DNA of 64,000 nucleotides from Pandoraea norimbergensis (GTDB lineage: Bacteria > Pseudomonadota > Gammaproteobacteria > Burkholderiales > Burkholderiaceae), in assembly GCF_001465545.3 (NCBI RefSeq), contig NZ_CP013480.3, positions 558,001 to 622,000 on the forward strand, given 5' to 3'. The notes under the pieces were generated by a model. That model ran no database searches. It was given only the letters and a program-made list of their open reading frames with translations, and had not been told where the DNA came from. Position 1 is the stretch's first letter; each line of letters starts with the position of its first letter. The position numbers were made by a program, and so were the translations under genes. Shown in pieces: positions 35,648 to 45,723 of the stretch.

Positions 35648-37384
35648 TTGTCTTTCACCCTGCACGGCATTCCCGTCTCGCGTGGCATCGCGATCGGCCG
35701 CGCCTATCTTCTGGCGCCCGCAACGCTCGATGTCCCGCACTATCTGCTCGATCCGTCCCAGATCGACGACGAAATCGCGCGCTTTCGCAAAGCGCAGGCG
35801 AGCGTCCAGCAAGAACTCGATACCCTCAAGGCTGAACTCCCCGACGATGCGCCGGGCGAGATGGGGGCGTTTCTCGATGTCCATTCCCTGATCCTTAACG
35901 ACACGCTGCTCGTCGACGCCGTCATCAAGCTCGTGCGCGAGCGCCGTTACAACGCCGAGTGGGCACTGACCACGCAACTGGAAGTGCTCGTTGCCCGCTT
36001 CGAAGACATCGAAGACGAGTATCTGCGTGAACGGCGTGCCGATATCGAACAAGTGACCGAGCGTGTGCTCAAGGCACTCGCCGGGGCGCCCGGCATCCGG
36101 CACGTGGTGGCCGAGACGCCGCGCGACGACATGATCGTCGTGGCGCGCGATATCGCCCCCGCCGACATGCTTCAGTTCAAGTCGCAGACGTTCAAGGGCT
36201 TTGTCACCGACCTGGGCGGCAAGACCTCGCACACGGCGATTGTCGCGCGCAGTCTGGGCATTCCGGCATCGGTCGGCGTGGCGCAGGCCAGCCTGCTGAT
36301 CAAGCAGGACGACATCATCATCATCGACGGCGACCACGGCATCGTGATCGTCGATCCGGCACCCATCGTGCTCGAAGAGTACAGCTACCGGCAAAGCGAG
36401 CGCGCGCTCGAAGACCGCCGGTTGCAACGGCTCAAGCACTCGCCGGCACAGACCATCGACGGCACGCCCATTGAGCTGCTCGCCAACATCGAGCTGCCGG
36501 AAGACGCGAAGACAGCGGTGGCCGCTGGCGCCGTCGGCGTGGGGCTCTTCCGCACGGAATTCCTCTTCATGAATATGGAAGAGGCGCCGGAAGAGGAGGA
36601 ACAGTTCGAGGCGTATAAACGCGCGGTCGAGTCGATGAAGGGGCTGCCGCTCACGATTCGCACCATCGACGTCGGGGCCGATAAGCCGCTCGACAGCCAC
36701 GAGTCGTACGAGACCGCGTCGAACCCGGCGCTGGGCTTGCGTGCCATTCGATGGAGCTTGTCCGAGCCGCGCATGTTTCTCACGCAGTTGCGGGCGATTT
36801 TGCGCGCGTCGTCGTTCGGTCAGGTGCGAATCCTGTTCCCGATGCTCGCGCACGCGCAAGAGATCGACCAGACGCTCGAACTCGTGCGCGAAGCCAAGGC
36901 ACAGCTCGATGCGGCCGGCCTGCTTTACGATCCGGGCGTGAAACTCGGCGCGATGATCGAAGTGCCCGCCGCCGCGCTCACGGTGCCGATGTTCCTCAAG
37001 CGGCTCGACTTCCTGTCGATCGGCACGAACGATCTGATTCAGTACACGCTGGCGATCGACCGGGCCGACAACGCGGTGGCCCATCTCTACGATCCGCTGC
37101 ATCCGGCCGTGCTGCGCCTGATTGCCATGACGATCCGCGAGGCACATGCGTATGGCGTGCCAGTCGCCGTGTGCGGTGAGATGGCCGGCGATCCGACGGC
37201 AACACGCCTGCTGCTGGGCATGGGCTTGCGCGAGTTCTCGATGCATCCGAGCCAGTTGCTTCAGGTCAAGCAGGAGATCCTGCGCGCGCATCTGCCCGAT
37301 CTCGAGCGGCCGGTGCAGGAACTGTTAGCGGCAACGGAGCCCGAGGAAATGCAGGCGGCACTGGCGCGTCTCGCGGTCGCGTAG
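35648..37384 (+). CDS. ptsI: PTS enzyme I (phosphoenolpyruvate-protein phosphotransferase)
   Basis: A 578-residue EI with a TTG start at 35648 behind a GGGAG site. It transfers phosphate from PEP to HPr. The phospho-His is in GGKTSHTAIVAR (near residue 190), the PEP-binding region in SIGTNDLIQYTL and the catalytic Cys in VCGEMAGDP (near residue 500). The length is normal for EI. It ends the EIIA-ptsH-ptsI operon and is followed by a strong terminator. Confidence 0.95.
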   Translation: MSFTLHGIPVSRGIAIGRAYLLAPATLDVPHYLLDPSQIDDEIARFRKAQASVQQELDTLKAELPDDAPGEMGAFLDVHSLILNDTLLVDAVIKLVRERRYNAEWALTTQLEVLVARFEDIEDEYLRERRADIEQVTERVLKALAGAPGIRHVVAETPRDDMIVVARDIAPADMLQFKSQTFKGFVTDLGGKTSHTAIVARSLGIPASVGVAQASLLIKQDDIIIIDGDHGIVIVDPAPIVLEEYSYRQSERALEDRRLQRLKHSPAQTIDGTPIELLANIELPEDAKTAVAAGAVGVGLFRTEFLFMNMEEAPEEEEQFEAYKRAVESMKGLPLTIRTIDVGADKPLDSHESYETASNPALGLRAIRWSLSEPRMFLTQLRAILRASSFGQVRILFPMLAHAQEIDQTLELVREAKAQLDAAGLLYDPGVKLGAMIEVPAAALTVPMFLKRLDFLSIGTNDLIQYTLAIDRADNAVAHLYDPLHPAVLRLIAMTIREAHAYGVPVAVCGEMAGDPTATRLLLGMGLREFSMHPSQLLQVKQEILRAHLPDLERPVQELLAATEPEEMQAALARLAVA

Positions 37385-37400
37385 TTTTTCGATCCGTCAA

Positions 37401-37440
37401 AAAAATGCGGGCCCCCGGTAACGGGGTGCCCGCATTTTTT
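37401..37440. terminator. Bidirectional intrinsic terminator between ptsI and moeB
   Basis: AAAAATGCGGGC (37401-37412) pairs with GCCCGCATTTTT (37428-37439), extended inside by CCCC/GGGG. The A- and T-runs on the two sides make it work for both converging genes. Confidence 0.92.
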
Positions 37441-37498
37441 ATATCCGGTCAGCTTCGCGCGTGAACTCTCGGAATCGGCACAAAAAAATAGGTGCCGT

Positions 37499-38251
37499 TC
37501 AGTGACGCTGTCCGCAGACCTTGCATTCAGGATTGCGCGCGCAGTGCATCGTGTGCCAACTCATCTTGCGGCTGTCGAGCATCAGCAGACGGCCCACCAG
37601 CGGCACACCGACACCCGTGATGACCTTGATCGCCTCGGCAGCCTGCATGCTGCCGATGATGCCCACGAGCGGCGCCAGCACGCCCATGGTGGCGCAGGCT
37701 TGCTCGGGGAACGGCTCGTCGGCGGGGAAGATGCATTCGTAGCAGGGTGACGTGTCGTTGCGCACGTCGAACACGCTGATCTGGCCATCGAAGCGCAGCG
37801 CGGCGCCCGAGACCAACGGCACCTTGGCCGCCACGCACGCGCGATTGACCGCATGGCGCGTGACGAAGTTGTCGGAGCCGTCGAGTACCACGCTCGCCGT
37901 CTTCGCCAGCGCGGTGAGGCGAACTTCGTCCACACGCTCGTTGACGACGTCCACCACCACACCCGGATTGATCTGAGCGATGCGATTGCGGCCCGAGATC
38001 ACCTTCGGATGACCCACGCTGTGGGTGTCGTGCAGGATCTGGCGTTGCAGGTTGGTGAGATCGACATCGTCGTCGTCGATCAAGGTAATGCGCCCGATGC
38101 CCGAGGCCGCCAGATAAAGCGCGGCAGGCGAGCCCAGACCACCGGCGCCCACGATCACCGCGTGGGCGGCCAGCAGGCGCTCCTGGCCCTCGATACCGAT
38201 TTCATCGAGCAGGATATGGCGGGAGTAACGCAACAGCTGATCGTCGTTCAT
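37499..38251 (-). CDS. moeB: HesA/MoeB/ThiF-family adenylyltransferase (MoeB-like)
   Basis: A 250-residue E1-like enzyme from ATG 38251 (MNDDQLLRYSRHILLDEI), with the ATP-binding loop VGAGGLGSPAALYLA, the conserved DDDDVDLTNLQRQ segment and zinc-binding Cys pairs (CYEC; CKVC at the end). It would adenylate the C-terminal Gly-Gly of MoaD or ThiS and so serve molybdopterin or thiazole synthesis; sequence alone does not separate these. It follows ctpA after a terminator. Confidence 0.88.
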   Translation of the reverse strand: MNDDQLLRYSRHILLDEIGIEGQERLLAAHAVIVGAGGLGSPAALYLAASGIGRITLIDDDDVDLTNLQRQILHDTHSVGHPKVISGRNRIAQINPGVVVDVVNERVDEVRLTALAKTASVVLDGSDNFVTRHAVNRACVAAKVPLVSGAALRFDGQISVFDVRNDTSPCYECIFPADEPFPEQACATMGVLAPLVGIIGSMQAAEAIKVITGVGVPLVGRLLMLDSRKMSWHTMHCARNPECKVCGQRH

Positions 38252-38336
38252 CGCAAAACGGAGAAGCCTTTTGGCCACGGTAGGGGGAGTGCGGCCGTCG
38301 GTGGACGAAGCGGCGGGATGACGCCCGCGCGGCAAT

Positions 38337-38369
38337 AAAAAAACCGTGCCGGCTTTCGCGGGCACGGTT
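38337..38369 (-). terminator. Intrinsic terminator after ctpA (minus strand)
   Basis: On the minus strand AACCGTGCC and GGCACGGTT form a 9-bp stem (38369-38361 with 38350-38342), followed by seven T (plus-strand A-run 38337-38343). It ends ctpA transcription just upstream of moeB. Confidence 0.88.
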
Positions 38370-38388
38370 CGTAGTGTAAGGCGGATGC

Positions 38389-39951
38389 TTACTTCTTGTC
38401 CGTCGGCTTGGCGGGCACGACCGTATCCGTCTTCGGATCGGTCTTGGCGCCGGCAGCCGGGGCGGCGGCCGGTGCTGCCTTGGCATCCTTCGGCAGCGGA
38501 CCGGCATTGGCTTCCAGACGCGACTTCGTGCGCTGGACCGGTTCGCCCTTCAGTTGATGCACAGCCTGCTGGAGCATGAAGTCATCGGCGCTGCCCAGAT
38601 CCGGCAGACGCTCCTGGCTTTCCTTCTTGCGTTCTTCCGGCGTCTTCTTGGCGTTCTCTTCCTCGAGACGGCGCAGCTCTTCCAGGCGGCGGGTTTCGCG
38701 AGCGTCGATTTCCTTCTGCTCGTCCGGCGTCTGCGTGTTGTGCAGGTGGTTCTGGTAATCGATTTCGCGCGTTACCAGCACGTCGTCCGGGTCACCCTTC
38801 GGATTCTGATCGACCGGCACGTCCGGCTTGATACCGATCGACTGGATCGAGCGGCCGCTCGGCGTGTAGTAGTACGCCGTGGTCAGACGCAGTGCCGTAT
38901 CCGGCGAAAGCTGACGCACCGTTTGCACCGAACCCTTGCCGAACGTCGTCTTGCCCATGATCAGCGCACGCTTCGAGTCTTGCAGTGCACCTGCCACGAT
39001 TTCCGAGGCCGACGCCGAGTAGGCGTTCACCAGCACCACCATCGGCACCGTCTTCCAGATCGGGGCTTCGCCCTTGAGCGGATCGTCCGGGCTGGCCGAG
39101 AGGCGATAGTTGTCGAACGTTGCCGTGTACTTCTGCTTCGCGTCTTCGATCTGACCGTTGGTCGTCACGACGGTTGCGCCGTTTTGCAGGAACGCTGCCG
39201 ACACGCCAACTGCGGACTGGAGAATGCCGCCGCCGTTGTTACGCAGATCGAGAATCAGGCCCTTGACCGGTTGATCCTTCGACAGTTCTTGCAGCTTCTT
39301 GGCCAGGTCCGGCACCGTGCGTTCCTGGAAGCTGGTGATGCGCACGTAGGCGATACCCGGCTCCAGCAGCTTGCCTTTGACGCTCTGCACGCGAATTTCG
39401 GCGCGCACGATCGACACCGGGAAGGTGCGTTCGTCGGACTTGCGGTAGATGGTCAGCGTGACCTTGCTGCCCGGGGCGCCACGCATGCGCTTGACCGCCT
39501 GGTCGAGCGTCATGCCGCGTACCGGCTTGTCGTCAATGCGGGTGATCAGGTCGCCGGGCTTGAGGCCGGCCTTGAATGCCGGGCTGTCTTCGATCGGGGT
39601 GATCACCTTCACGAGGCCGTCTTCCTGCGAGATCTCGATGCCGAGACCTGCGAAGCGGCCACGCGTCTGCTCTTGCAGCTCTTTGTATTCTTCCTTGTCG
39701 AGATACGACGAGTGCGGGTCGAGGCTCGACACCATACCCTTGATGGCTGCGGTCAGCAGCTTCTTGTCGTCGACCGGCTGGACGTACTCACGCTTGATCT
39801 GACCGAACACTTCGGCCAGCAGTCGGAGCTGCTCGAGCGGTAACGGTGTGGTAGCGCTCTGTGCGGACGCCTGCGAAAACGCGAGGGTGGCAGCCGCACC
39901 GGTCGCGAGGCCCAGCACGATCAGGCCGATGTGTTTGAGGGTTTGGCGCAT
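38389..39951 (-). CDS. ctpA: Carboxy-terminal processing protease CtpA (S41 family)
   Basis: A 520-residue periplasmic protease. From ATG 39951 there is a signal peptide or anchor (MRQTLKHIGLIVLGLATGAA), a PDZ domain (about 95-180, GLGIEISQEDG), and the S41 core with the Ser in NAYSASASEIVAGAL and the Lys in MGKTTFGKGSVQT. The C-terminal tail is Lys/Glu/Ala rich and low in complexity. The open frame continues upstream to 40050, but the signal sequence fixes the start. Such proteases trim envelope proteins, often with an NlpI-like adaptor. Confidence 0.93.
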   Translation of the reverse strand: MRQTLKHIGLIVLGLATGAAATLAFSQASAQSATTPLPLEQLRLLAEVFGQIKREYVQPVDDKKLLTAAIKGMVSSLDPHSSYLDKEEYKELQEQTRGRFAGLGIEISQEDGLVKVITPIEDSPAFKAGLKPGDLITRIDDKPVRGMTLDQAVKRMRGAPGSKVTLTIYRKSDERTFPVSIVRAEIRVQSVKGKLLEPGIAYVRITSFQERTVPDLAKKLQELSKDQPVKGLILDLRNNGGGILQSAVGVSAAFLQNGATVVTTNGQIEDAKQKYTATFDNYRLSASPDDPLKGEAPIWKTVPMVVLVNAYSASASEIVAGALQDSKRALIMGKTTFGKGSVQTVRQLSPDTALRLTTAYYYTPSGRSIQSIGIKPDVPVDQNPKGDPDDVLVTREIDYQNHLHNTQTPDEQKEIDARETRRLEELRRLEEENAKKTPEERKKESQERLPDLGSADDFMLQQAVHQLKGEPVQRTKSRLEANAGPLPKDAKAAPAAAPAAGAKTDPKTDTVVPAKPTDKK

Positions 39952-40469
39952 ATAGGCGTGGAAATTCCGGATTTTTTCGGGGCGCCCGCCAATGGGCGCG
40001 CGCACTTTGGCGAAGTATAACCGTTTGCCCGCAGGGCGGACATTGCCCATTCGACAGGGAGTTTTCCGGAGAGGTTCTCAGAAAAGTTCCAGTCAATGCG
40101 TCCTTTGCGTGAATTTTCCATGAAGTGTGGCCCGATAATGCGTTGCAATGGCAGGCAGGATGCGCCAAACGGCCCGGGTGGCGTGGCTGCGCCATGCCGG
40201 CAAATGCAGGGCAAACGGTCATATGGACGTGTTACACCGTATTACCGCTACGGGTTTGTGCGCAGTGCGTATGACGCACGAATGGCGTGGGAATGTCGCG
40301 ATGGTGGCAGGGCAATGACGGATCAACGGCGAGCCAAGGGCATCTGCGTTGCGGCGTGAATGGCAAACGGGCCATCGGAACACCGAGGTGTCGCGACGGC
40401 CCGTCCTGAACGGCGCGCACTGCGAGTGCCGTGCGGAGTGCCGTGGGTTTTGCGGCGATTTCCAGCGAT
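39952..40469. other. Long intergenic gap between ctpA and gpmA
   Basis: About 520 bp without a supportable gene; open frames here are short and lack ribosome sites. It must contain the ctpA promoter. In several Burkholderia genomes, as I recall, an EnvC-like M23 peptidase gene lies between gpmA and ctpA; none is visible here. Confidence 0.5.
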
Positions 40470-41216
40470 TTACTTCGACTTGCCCTGCGCGGCGACAGCC
40501 GCCAGTGCACCGGCGATCTTGTCCTGATCGCCCAGGTAGTAGTGGCGAATCGGCTTGAGATCGGCGTCCAGTTCATACACGAGCGGCGTGCCGTTCGGGA
40601 TGTTCAGGCCGGCGATGTCGTCGTCCGAAATGTTGTCCAGATGCTTGATGAGCGCGCGCAGCGAGTTCCCGTGTGCGGCGACGAGTACTTGCTTGCCAGC
40701 ACGCACCGCCGGGGCAATCGATTCGTTCCACAGCGGGAGAACGCGAGCGACGGTGTCCTTCAGGCACTCGGTGAGCGGAATCTCTTCGCGCTTGAGCTTG
40801 GCGTAACGCGGGTCGTTGTACGAGCTGCGGTCGTCGTCGGCGGCGAGCGGGGGCGGCGGTGTATCGTAGCTGCGGCGCCAGACGTGCACTTGATCGTCAC
40901 CGTACTTTGCGGCGGTTTCGGCTTTGTTCAGGCCGGCCAGCGCACCGTAGTGACGCTCGTTTAGGCGCCAGGTGTGAACGACGGGAATCCACATCTGGTC
41001 CATGGCATCCTGCACGTGCCAGAGCGTGCGAATGGCGCGCTTGAGCACCGAGGTGTAGGCCAGATCGAACGCGAAACCGGCTTCGGCGAGCAATTTGCCT
41101 GCCTGGCTGGCTTCGGCAACGCCCTTTTCGGTCAGGTCGACGTCGACCCAGCCGGTGAAGCGATTTTCCTTGTTCCACGTCGATTCGCCGTGGCGGATGA
41201 GAACGAGCTTGTACAT
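40470..41216 (-). CDS. gpmA: 2,3-bisphosphoglycerate-dependent phosphoglycerate mutase
   Basis: A 248-residue glycolytic enzyme interconverting 3- and 2-phosphoglycerate. It has the phospho-His motif [18 protein letters not shown] at residues 7-24, the second His in [12 protein letters not shown], and the dPGM-specific segment with [10 protein letters not shown]. Length and motifs are those of intact GpmA. It runs divergently from the rhodanese-grxC-secB group. Confidence 0.95.
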   Translation of the reverse strand: MYKLVLIRHGESTWNKENRFTGWVDVDLTEKGVAEASQAGKLLAEAGFAFDLAYTSVLKRAIRTLWHVQDAMDQMWIPVVHTWRLNERHYGALAGLNKAETAAKYGDDQVHVWRRSYDTPPPPLAADDDRSSYNDPRYAKLKREEIPLTECLKDTVARVLPLWNESIAPAVRAGKQVLVAAHGNSLRALIKHLDNISDDDIAGLNIPNGTPLVYELDADLKPIRHYYLGDQDKIAGALAAVAAQGKSK

Positions 41217-41449
41217 GAGCAGCTTCAGTCAGAGTTGGAAAGCGGGGGCAGCCGGGAGGCGCGAAAGCGGTTCGTGGCACCCCGCGCAGCACCGCCCAGT
41301 ATGGGCGTAGCAGCAGCGGACCGGGGACGATCGAGGGGGCGGAAAAGCCGCCGCCGAGGTCCGGCGCAACGATTGGCAACGCGACCCGTCGGCGCAATCT
41401 CGGAATATTTTATAATGATCGGATTCTTTTGATCTTTTTCAGGTGGCTT

Positions 41450-41857
41450 GTGAAGTTCTTTGCCGATTACACCAACCTCGCGCTGATCGCCATTGCCCTC
41501 GTTTCGGGCGGCATGCTGGCATGGCCGGTTTTCAAGCGCGGCGGTCGCGGTCTGTCCACGATCGAAGCGACGCAGCTCATCAACCGCAAGGGCGCCGTGG
41601 TTCTGGACGTGCGCTCGATAGAGGAATTCGCCGGCGGCCACTTGCCGTCCGCGCGCAACGTGCCGCTCGACGACGTGGAACAAAAAGTCGGGCAAGTCAT
41701 CAAGAATAAGGCAGCACCGGTACTTATCGTGTGCAAGAGCGGTCAACGCTCGGCGCGCGCCCAGACGTTGCTGCGCAATCTCGGCTATGCCGAGTCGTTC
41801 AGCCTCCAGGGCGGTCTTGCCGCTTGGCAGGAAGCCGGCTTGCCGGTCGTAAAGTAA
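41450..41857 (+). CDS. Membrane-anchored rhodanese-like protein
   Basis: The GTG at 41450 (site CAGGTGG) gives 135 residues: an N-terminal membrane helix (ADYTNLALIAIALVSGG) and a single rhodanese domain with the active-site Cys in LIVCKSGQRSARA. A TTG at 41429 is an alternative start. A TATAAT box at 41411-41416 may be its promoter -10. Single-domain rhodaneses move sulfane sulfur. It heads the run rhodanese-grxC-secB-gpsA, a conserved neighbourhood in beta- and gamma-proteobacteria. Confidence 0.9.
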   Translation: MKFFADYTNLALIAIALVSGGMLAWPVFKRGGRGLSTIEATQLINRKGAVVLDVRSIEEFAGGHLPSARNVPLDDVEQKVGQVIKNKAAPVLIVCKSGQRSARAQTLLRNLGYAESFSLQGGLAAWQEAGLPVVK

Positions 41858-41874
41858 TCGAGGAGTTGCCAGTC

Positions 41875-42135
41875 ATGCCGAAGATCGTGATGTACAGCAC
41901 GCAAGTGTGCCCGTATTGCCAGATGGCCGAGCGCCTGCTGCGCCAGCGTGGTGTTCAGGAAATCGAGAAGGTTCTGATCGACAAGGACCCCGCGCGCCGC
42001 GAAGAAATGATGACGCGCACGGGCCGTCGCACGGTGCCGCAGATCTACATCGATGATCGCCACGTCGGGGGCTATGACGATCTGTCGGCACTCGATCGTG
42101 CCGGTGGCCTCGCGCCGCTCTTGCAAGCCGCCTGA
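41875..42135 (+). CDS. grxC: Glutaredoxin 3
   Basis: An 86-residue dithiol glutaredoxin with active site CPYC (in YSTQVCPYCQMAERLL), the cis-Pro loop RRTVPQIYID and the GGYDDL glutathione-binding motif. It starts 17 bp after the rhodanese gene stop with a GAGGAG-type site. It reduces protein disulfides using glutathione, which is made by the gshA/gshB genes about 8-11 kb upstream. Confidence 0.95.
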   Translation: MPKIVMYSTQVCPYCQMAERLLRQRGVQEIEKVLIDKDPARREEMMTRTGRRTVPQIYIDDRHVGGYDDLSALDRAGGLAPLLQAA

Positions 42136-42162
42136 TACCACCTGCAAAATAGTCAGTCCGCC

Positions 42163-42188
42163 CAGCCGCGCCTTTGCGCGGCTGTTTT
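42163..42188 (+). terminator. Intrinsic terminator between grxC and secB
   Basis: CAGCCGCGC (42163-42171), a CTTT loop and GCGCGGCTG (42176-42184), followed by TTTT. secB starts only 17 bp later, so this may be a partial terminator or attenuator. Confidence 0.85.
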
Positions 42189-42204
42189 ATCCCAAGGAAA
42201 AGAA

Positions 42205-42711
42205 ATGTCCGACCAGAATCAGCCGTTTTTCAGCATCCAGCGCGCCTACCTGAAAGATCTGTCGCTTGAGCAGCCGAACTCGCCCGCGATCTTCCTTGAA
42301 CAGGAAATGCCGACGGTCGAAGTGCAAGTGGACGTCGCCGCCGAGCGTCTGGCCGATGAAATCTTCGAAGTGGCCGTGATCGCCACCGTGACGGCAAAGA
42401 TCAAGGACAAGGTCGCGTTCCTGGTTGAAGGCAAGCAAGCCGGCATTTTCGAAATCCGTAACGTGCCGGTCGAACAACTCGATCCGCTCATCGGCATCGC
42501 CTGCCCGACGATCGTGTACCCGTACCTGCGTGCAAACGTGGCCGATGCCATCAGCCGTGCCGGTTTCCAGCCGATCCATCTGGCCGAAATCAACTTCCAG
42601 GCGCTGTACGAACAACGTCTGGCACAACTGGCTGAGCAGCAAGCGGCCAACGGCGAGACGCCGGCCCCGGGCATCGTGATGCCCGACGGCTCGTCCGCCA
42701 AGACTCACTAA
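42205..42711 (+). CDS. secB: Protein-export chaperone SecB
   Basis: A 168-residue SecB. It has the typical opening [20 protein letters not shown], the central [20 protein letters not shown] block and the NFQALYEQR helix that contacts SecA. It keeps precursor proteins unfolded for SecA/SecYEG export. The ribosome site is AAGGAAAAG. It lies between grxC and gpsA, the conserved secB neighbourhood. Confidence 0.96.
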   Translation: MSDQNQPFFSIQRAYLKDLSLEQPNSPAIFLEQEMPTVEVQVDVAAERLADEIFEVAVIATVTAKIKDKVAFLVEGKQAGIFEIRNVPVEQLDPLIGIACPTIVYPYLRANVADAISRAGFQPIHLAEINFQALYEQRLAQLAEQQAANGETPAPGIVMPDGSSAKTH

Positions 42712-42791
42712 GCGCTCTCGCGCTTGATCGACGCGATGGCCAGCAGGGCGCTTAGCTGCGTGAGCCAAGCCATTGCGTCGAGGTCCCCCTC

Positions 42792-43802
42792 ATGAAAATT
42801 GCCGTATTCGGTGCAGGTGCCTGGGGCACCGCAATGGCGAGTCACATGGCAGCACGCCATGACGTTGTTCTCTGGGCGCGCGACGCGGCGCTCGTGAAGC
42901 AACTGAGCGCCTCTCACGAAAATTCCACTTATCTCCCGGGTGCCGCGCTGTCGCCGCGTTTGCGCTTCGATGCCGATTTTGCGAACACGCTCGCGCACGG
43001 TACGGGCGAACGGGCACTGTGCGTTGCCGCCGTTCCTGTTGCGGGATTGCGCGCGTTGGCCGGTCATCTGGCTGCGGCCGCACATCCGCCGGAACATCTG
43101 ATCTGGTTGTGCAAGGGCTTCGAGTCCGATACGGGGCTGTTGCCGCATCAGATCGTCTCTGACGTATTCCCCGGCGTTGCCGGTGGTTCGTTGTCCGGCC
43201 CGAGTTTTGCGCGCGAAGTCGCGCAGGGGTTGCCGGCTGCGCTGACCATCGCGAGCACCGTGCCGTCGTTGTGTGAATTGACCATCGACGCGTGCCATTT
43301 CGGCGCGCTTCGTATTTATTCGAGCGACGACGTCATCGGCGTTGAAGTCGGTGGCGCCGTGAAGAACGTACTCGCGATTGCGACGGGTGTCGGCGACGGG
43401 CTTGGCCTGGGACTGAACGCACGCGCCGCACTGGTGACGCGCGGGCTCGCCGAGATGACCCGGTTGGGTGTGGCGTTGGGCGGCAAGCCCGAGACGTTCA
43501 TGGGCCTTGCAGGCATGGGCGATCTGATTCTGACGGCGACTGGCGATCTGTCGCGTAACCGTACGGTCGGTCTGCAACTCGCGTCGGGCAAGTCACTCGA
43601 TGACGTGCTCGCGTCGCTGGGGCATGTCGCTGAAGGGGTACGCTGCGCACGTGCCGTGCGTGACCTCGCGCGAGCTCACGGTGTGAGCATGCCGATTACC
43701 GATGCGGTTTGCGCGATGCTGTTCGACGGGTTGCCCGCCCGGGCCGCTGTCGAAGCGCTGCTGCGTCGCGATGCGCGCGCCGAGCGGGAAGACGACGCTT
43801 AA
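42792..43802 (+). CDS. gpsA: NAD(P)-dependent glycerol-3-phosphate dehydrogenase
   Basis: A 336-residue dehydrogenase making sn-glycerol-3-phosphate for phospholipids. The Rossmann motif [10 protein letters not shown] lies at the N-terminus; SGPSFAREV and the catalytic Lys in [14 protein letters not shown] are present, as is the [11 protein letters not shown] block. Length is normal. It follows secB by 80 bp. Confidence 0.96.
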   Translation: MKIAVFGAGAWGTAMASHMAARHDVVLWARDAALVKQLSASHENSTYLPGAALSPRLRFDADFANTLAHGTGERALCVAAVPVAGLRALAGHLAAAAHPPEHLIWLCKGFESDTGLLPHQIVSDVFPGVAGGSLSGPSFAREVAQGLPAALTIASTVPSLCELTIDACHFGALRIYSSDDVIGVEVGGAVKNVLAIATGVGDGLGLGLNARAALVTRGLAEMTRLGVALGGKPETFMGLAGMGDLILTATGDLSRNRTVGLQLASGKSLDDVLASLGHVAEGVRCARAVRDLARAHGVSMPITDAVCAMLFDGLPARAAVEALLRRDARAEREDDA

Positions 43803-43892
43803 TGGTGTATCGCGTTGTCTCGCTGCATCGTTGTAACGCTGTAATCCTGCAAGGCTGACCGCTGCCGACCTAGCTACAAGGGAGTTCTGCCC

Positions 43893-44450
43893 ATGTCGCA
43901 AGTTGCTCGTCTGAACGCCTCTCAAGGCGACATCACACAGTATCCGGTCGACGCCATCGTCAACGCAGCGAACGAATCGCTGCTGGGCGGTGGCGGTGTC
44001 GACGGTGCGATTCATCGTGCGGCCGGCCCGGAACTCCTCGAAGCCTGCCGTAAGCTGCGTGGATGCGCGACCGGTCAGGCGAAGCTCACCCCCGGCTTTC
44101 GCTTACCGGCGAAGTTCGTGATTCACACGGTTGGGCCGGTCTGGCACGGTGGCGCGCGCGACGAGCCCGCGCTGCTCGCGAGCTGCTATCGCGAGAGCCT
44201 GCGTCTGGCGGCGGAGAGCGGCTGCACGAGTGTGGCGTTTCCGGCGATCAGTTGCGGTGTCTACGGTTACCCGGCGGAGTTGGCTGTGCCGCTGGCGGTC
44301 TTCGCGGTGCGTGACGCCTTGCCGCATTTCCCCACGATCCAGCGGGTGGAGTTCGTCTGCTTCGACACTGCGATGCTGCAACGGTATCGCGACGAACTGG
44401 ATGCGCTGGATGAAGCCAGCGGCCGGGGCAGTCAGGACCCGCCTGCGTAA
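43893..44450 (+). CDS. Macrodomain protein (O-acetyl-ADP-ribose deacetylase-like)
   Basis: A 185-residue macrodomain close in type to E. coli YmdB. The loops binding ADP-ribose are visible: [20 protein letters not shown] and SCGVYGYP, with IHTVGPVW between them. It would remove O-acetyl-ADP-ribose or ADP-ribose. Ribosome site GGGAG precedes the ATG at 43893. Its 3' end overlaps the convergent trmL gene by 19 bp. Confidence 0.92.
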   Translation: MSQVARLNASQGDITQYPVDAIVNAANESLLGGGGVDGAIHRAAGPELLEACRKLRGCATGQAKLTPGFRLPAKFVIHTVGPVWHGGARDEPALLASCYRESLRLAAESGCTSVAFPAISCGVYGYPAELAVPLAVFAVRDALPHFPTIQRVEFVCFDTAMLQRYRDELDALDEASGRGSQDPPA

Positions 44451-44902
44451 CCCTGCTGACGCCACGCCTCGAAGACCACGACCGCGACAGTATTCGACAG
44501 GTTCAGGCTGCGGTTGTCAGGGCGCATCGGCAGGCGCACACGCTGTGTGGCCGCGAAAGTGTCGAGCAATTCCGGCGCGAGGCCGCGTGTCTCGGAGCCG
44601 AAGATGAACCAGTCGCCCGGTGCGAACGACAGTTCGCCGAAGGGGCGCGAGCCACGCGTGGTCAGCGCAAACATCCGCGCCGGGTCCGGCGTCTCGGTAC
44701 TCACAAAACTCTCCCAATTGCTGTGCACCTTCATGGCGGCGTACTCGTGATAGTCGAGGCCGGCGCGGCGCATGCGCGCATCGTCAAGCGGAAAGCCGAG
44801 GGGTTCGATCAGGTGCAGACGTGCGCCGGTATTGGCGCAGAGGCGAATGACATTGCCGGTATTCGGTGGAATTTCCGGCGAAACGAGAACGACGTTGAAC
44901 AT
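44432..44902 (-). CDS. trmL: tRNA (cytidine/uridine-2'-O-)-methyltransferase TrmL
   Basis: A 156-residue SPOUT methyltransferase from ATG 44902 ([20 protein letters not shown]). The knotted SAM-binding signature is clear ([24 protein letters not shown] and [17 protein letters not shown]). It methylates the wobble ribose of two leucine tRNAs. Upstream codons to 45016 belong to non-family sequence. It follows comF by 26 bp in the same direction. Confidence 0.94.
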   Translation of the reverse strand: MFNVVLVSPEIPPNTGNVIRLCANTGARLHLIEPLGFPLDDARMRRAGLDYHEYAAMKVHSNWESFVSTETPDPARMFALTTRGSRPFGELSFAPGDWFIFGSETRGLAPELLDTFAATQRVRLPMRPDNRSLNLSNTVAVVVFEAWRQQGYAGGS

Positions 44903-44928
44903 GGTCGAGGAGCAGTCAGGGGGCAAGG

Positions 44929-45723
44929 TTATTCGGACGCCGGTGTACGCAGGACCACGGCAGCGAGTACGTAGGTTGCACCAGCGCGTTTCAGGGCTTG
45001 GGCGGCAGCATGGCAAGTCGCGCCTGTGGTCATCACATCGTCGATCAGAACGACGCGATGTCCTTGTACCCGGTCGCTCGCCACAAAGGCATCGCGCAAG
45101 TTACGTTGCCGGGCGTCGCGCGTGAGGCCGCGTTGCGCCGTGGTCGTGCGTTCGCGCCTGAGCCATCGGGCGCTGGCGGGACGTTGCACCTGCCGGGCCG
45201 CAACGCGCGCGAGTTCCCAAGCTTGGTTGAAGCCGCGAGCGGCAAGTCGCGCGTGCGCCAATGGCACGGGCACCAGCAATGTCTGCGCATCACAGCGCGA
45301 CAACACGGCGTCACCAAGGCGTTCGCCGAATTCGCGCGCCAGTGGCAGCGCGCCATGGTATTTCAGACGAATCATGAGCGCATCGAGCGGCGCTACGTAA
45401 TCTGCAAGGGCAATTGCGGCGTCAAAGGCGGGTGGACGCCGCAGACAGGTGCCACAAATCACTCGGGAGGTGCGGCAAATTGTCGCACCATCCGGGGGTA
45501 AGCTGCCACCGTCTTGCGCCAGTGTCGGCGGCATCGCCACTGCACACCGCGTGCAGCGAGCCGGTGCCTGCGTCCGGTCCACGTCGAACGCCATGGCACA
45601 TCGCGCACAGAGCTGCCGCGGTGCCCGCGCCTGACAAACTGCGCAGTGGTCGGGCAGGGCGACCCCCAGCAGCCTTTGTGCGAGGCGGCCAAGCGTGGGA
45701 AGGGTGTCGCGGAGGATCGGCAA
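44929..45723 (-). CDS. comF: ComF-family phosphoribosyltransferase-like protein
   Basis: About 265 residues. The N-terminal zinc ribbon has CAVC and CARC plus later CTRC and CGTC pairs. The C-terminal phosphoribosyltransferase domain has LLVPVPLAHARLAARGFNQA and the PRPP motif VVLIDDVMTTGATCHA. ComF proteins assist DNA uptake and late steps of transformation. No ATG is available near the family start; the TTG at 45723 (LPILRDTLPTLG) is the best choice, and the open frame far upstream is not ComF-like. comM of this strain is dead, so the competence role is in question. Confidence 0.85.
   Translation of the reverse strand: MPILRDTLPTLGRLAQRLLGVALPDHCAVCQARAPRQLCARCAMAFDVDRTQAPARCTRCAVAMPPTLAQDGGSLPPDGATICRTSRVICGTCLRRPPAFDAAIALADYVAPLDALMIRLKYHGALPLAREFGERLGDAVLSRCDAQTLLVPVPLAHARLAARGFNQAWELARVAARQVQRPASARWLRRERTTTAQRGLTRDARQRNLRDAFVASDRVQGHRVVLIDDVMTTGATCHAAAQALKRAGATYVLAAVVLRTPASE

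Noticed and set aside
35510..37291. 593-codon minus-strand frame opposite ptsI
   Set aside because: Antisense shadow of ptsI with the same compositional signature.
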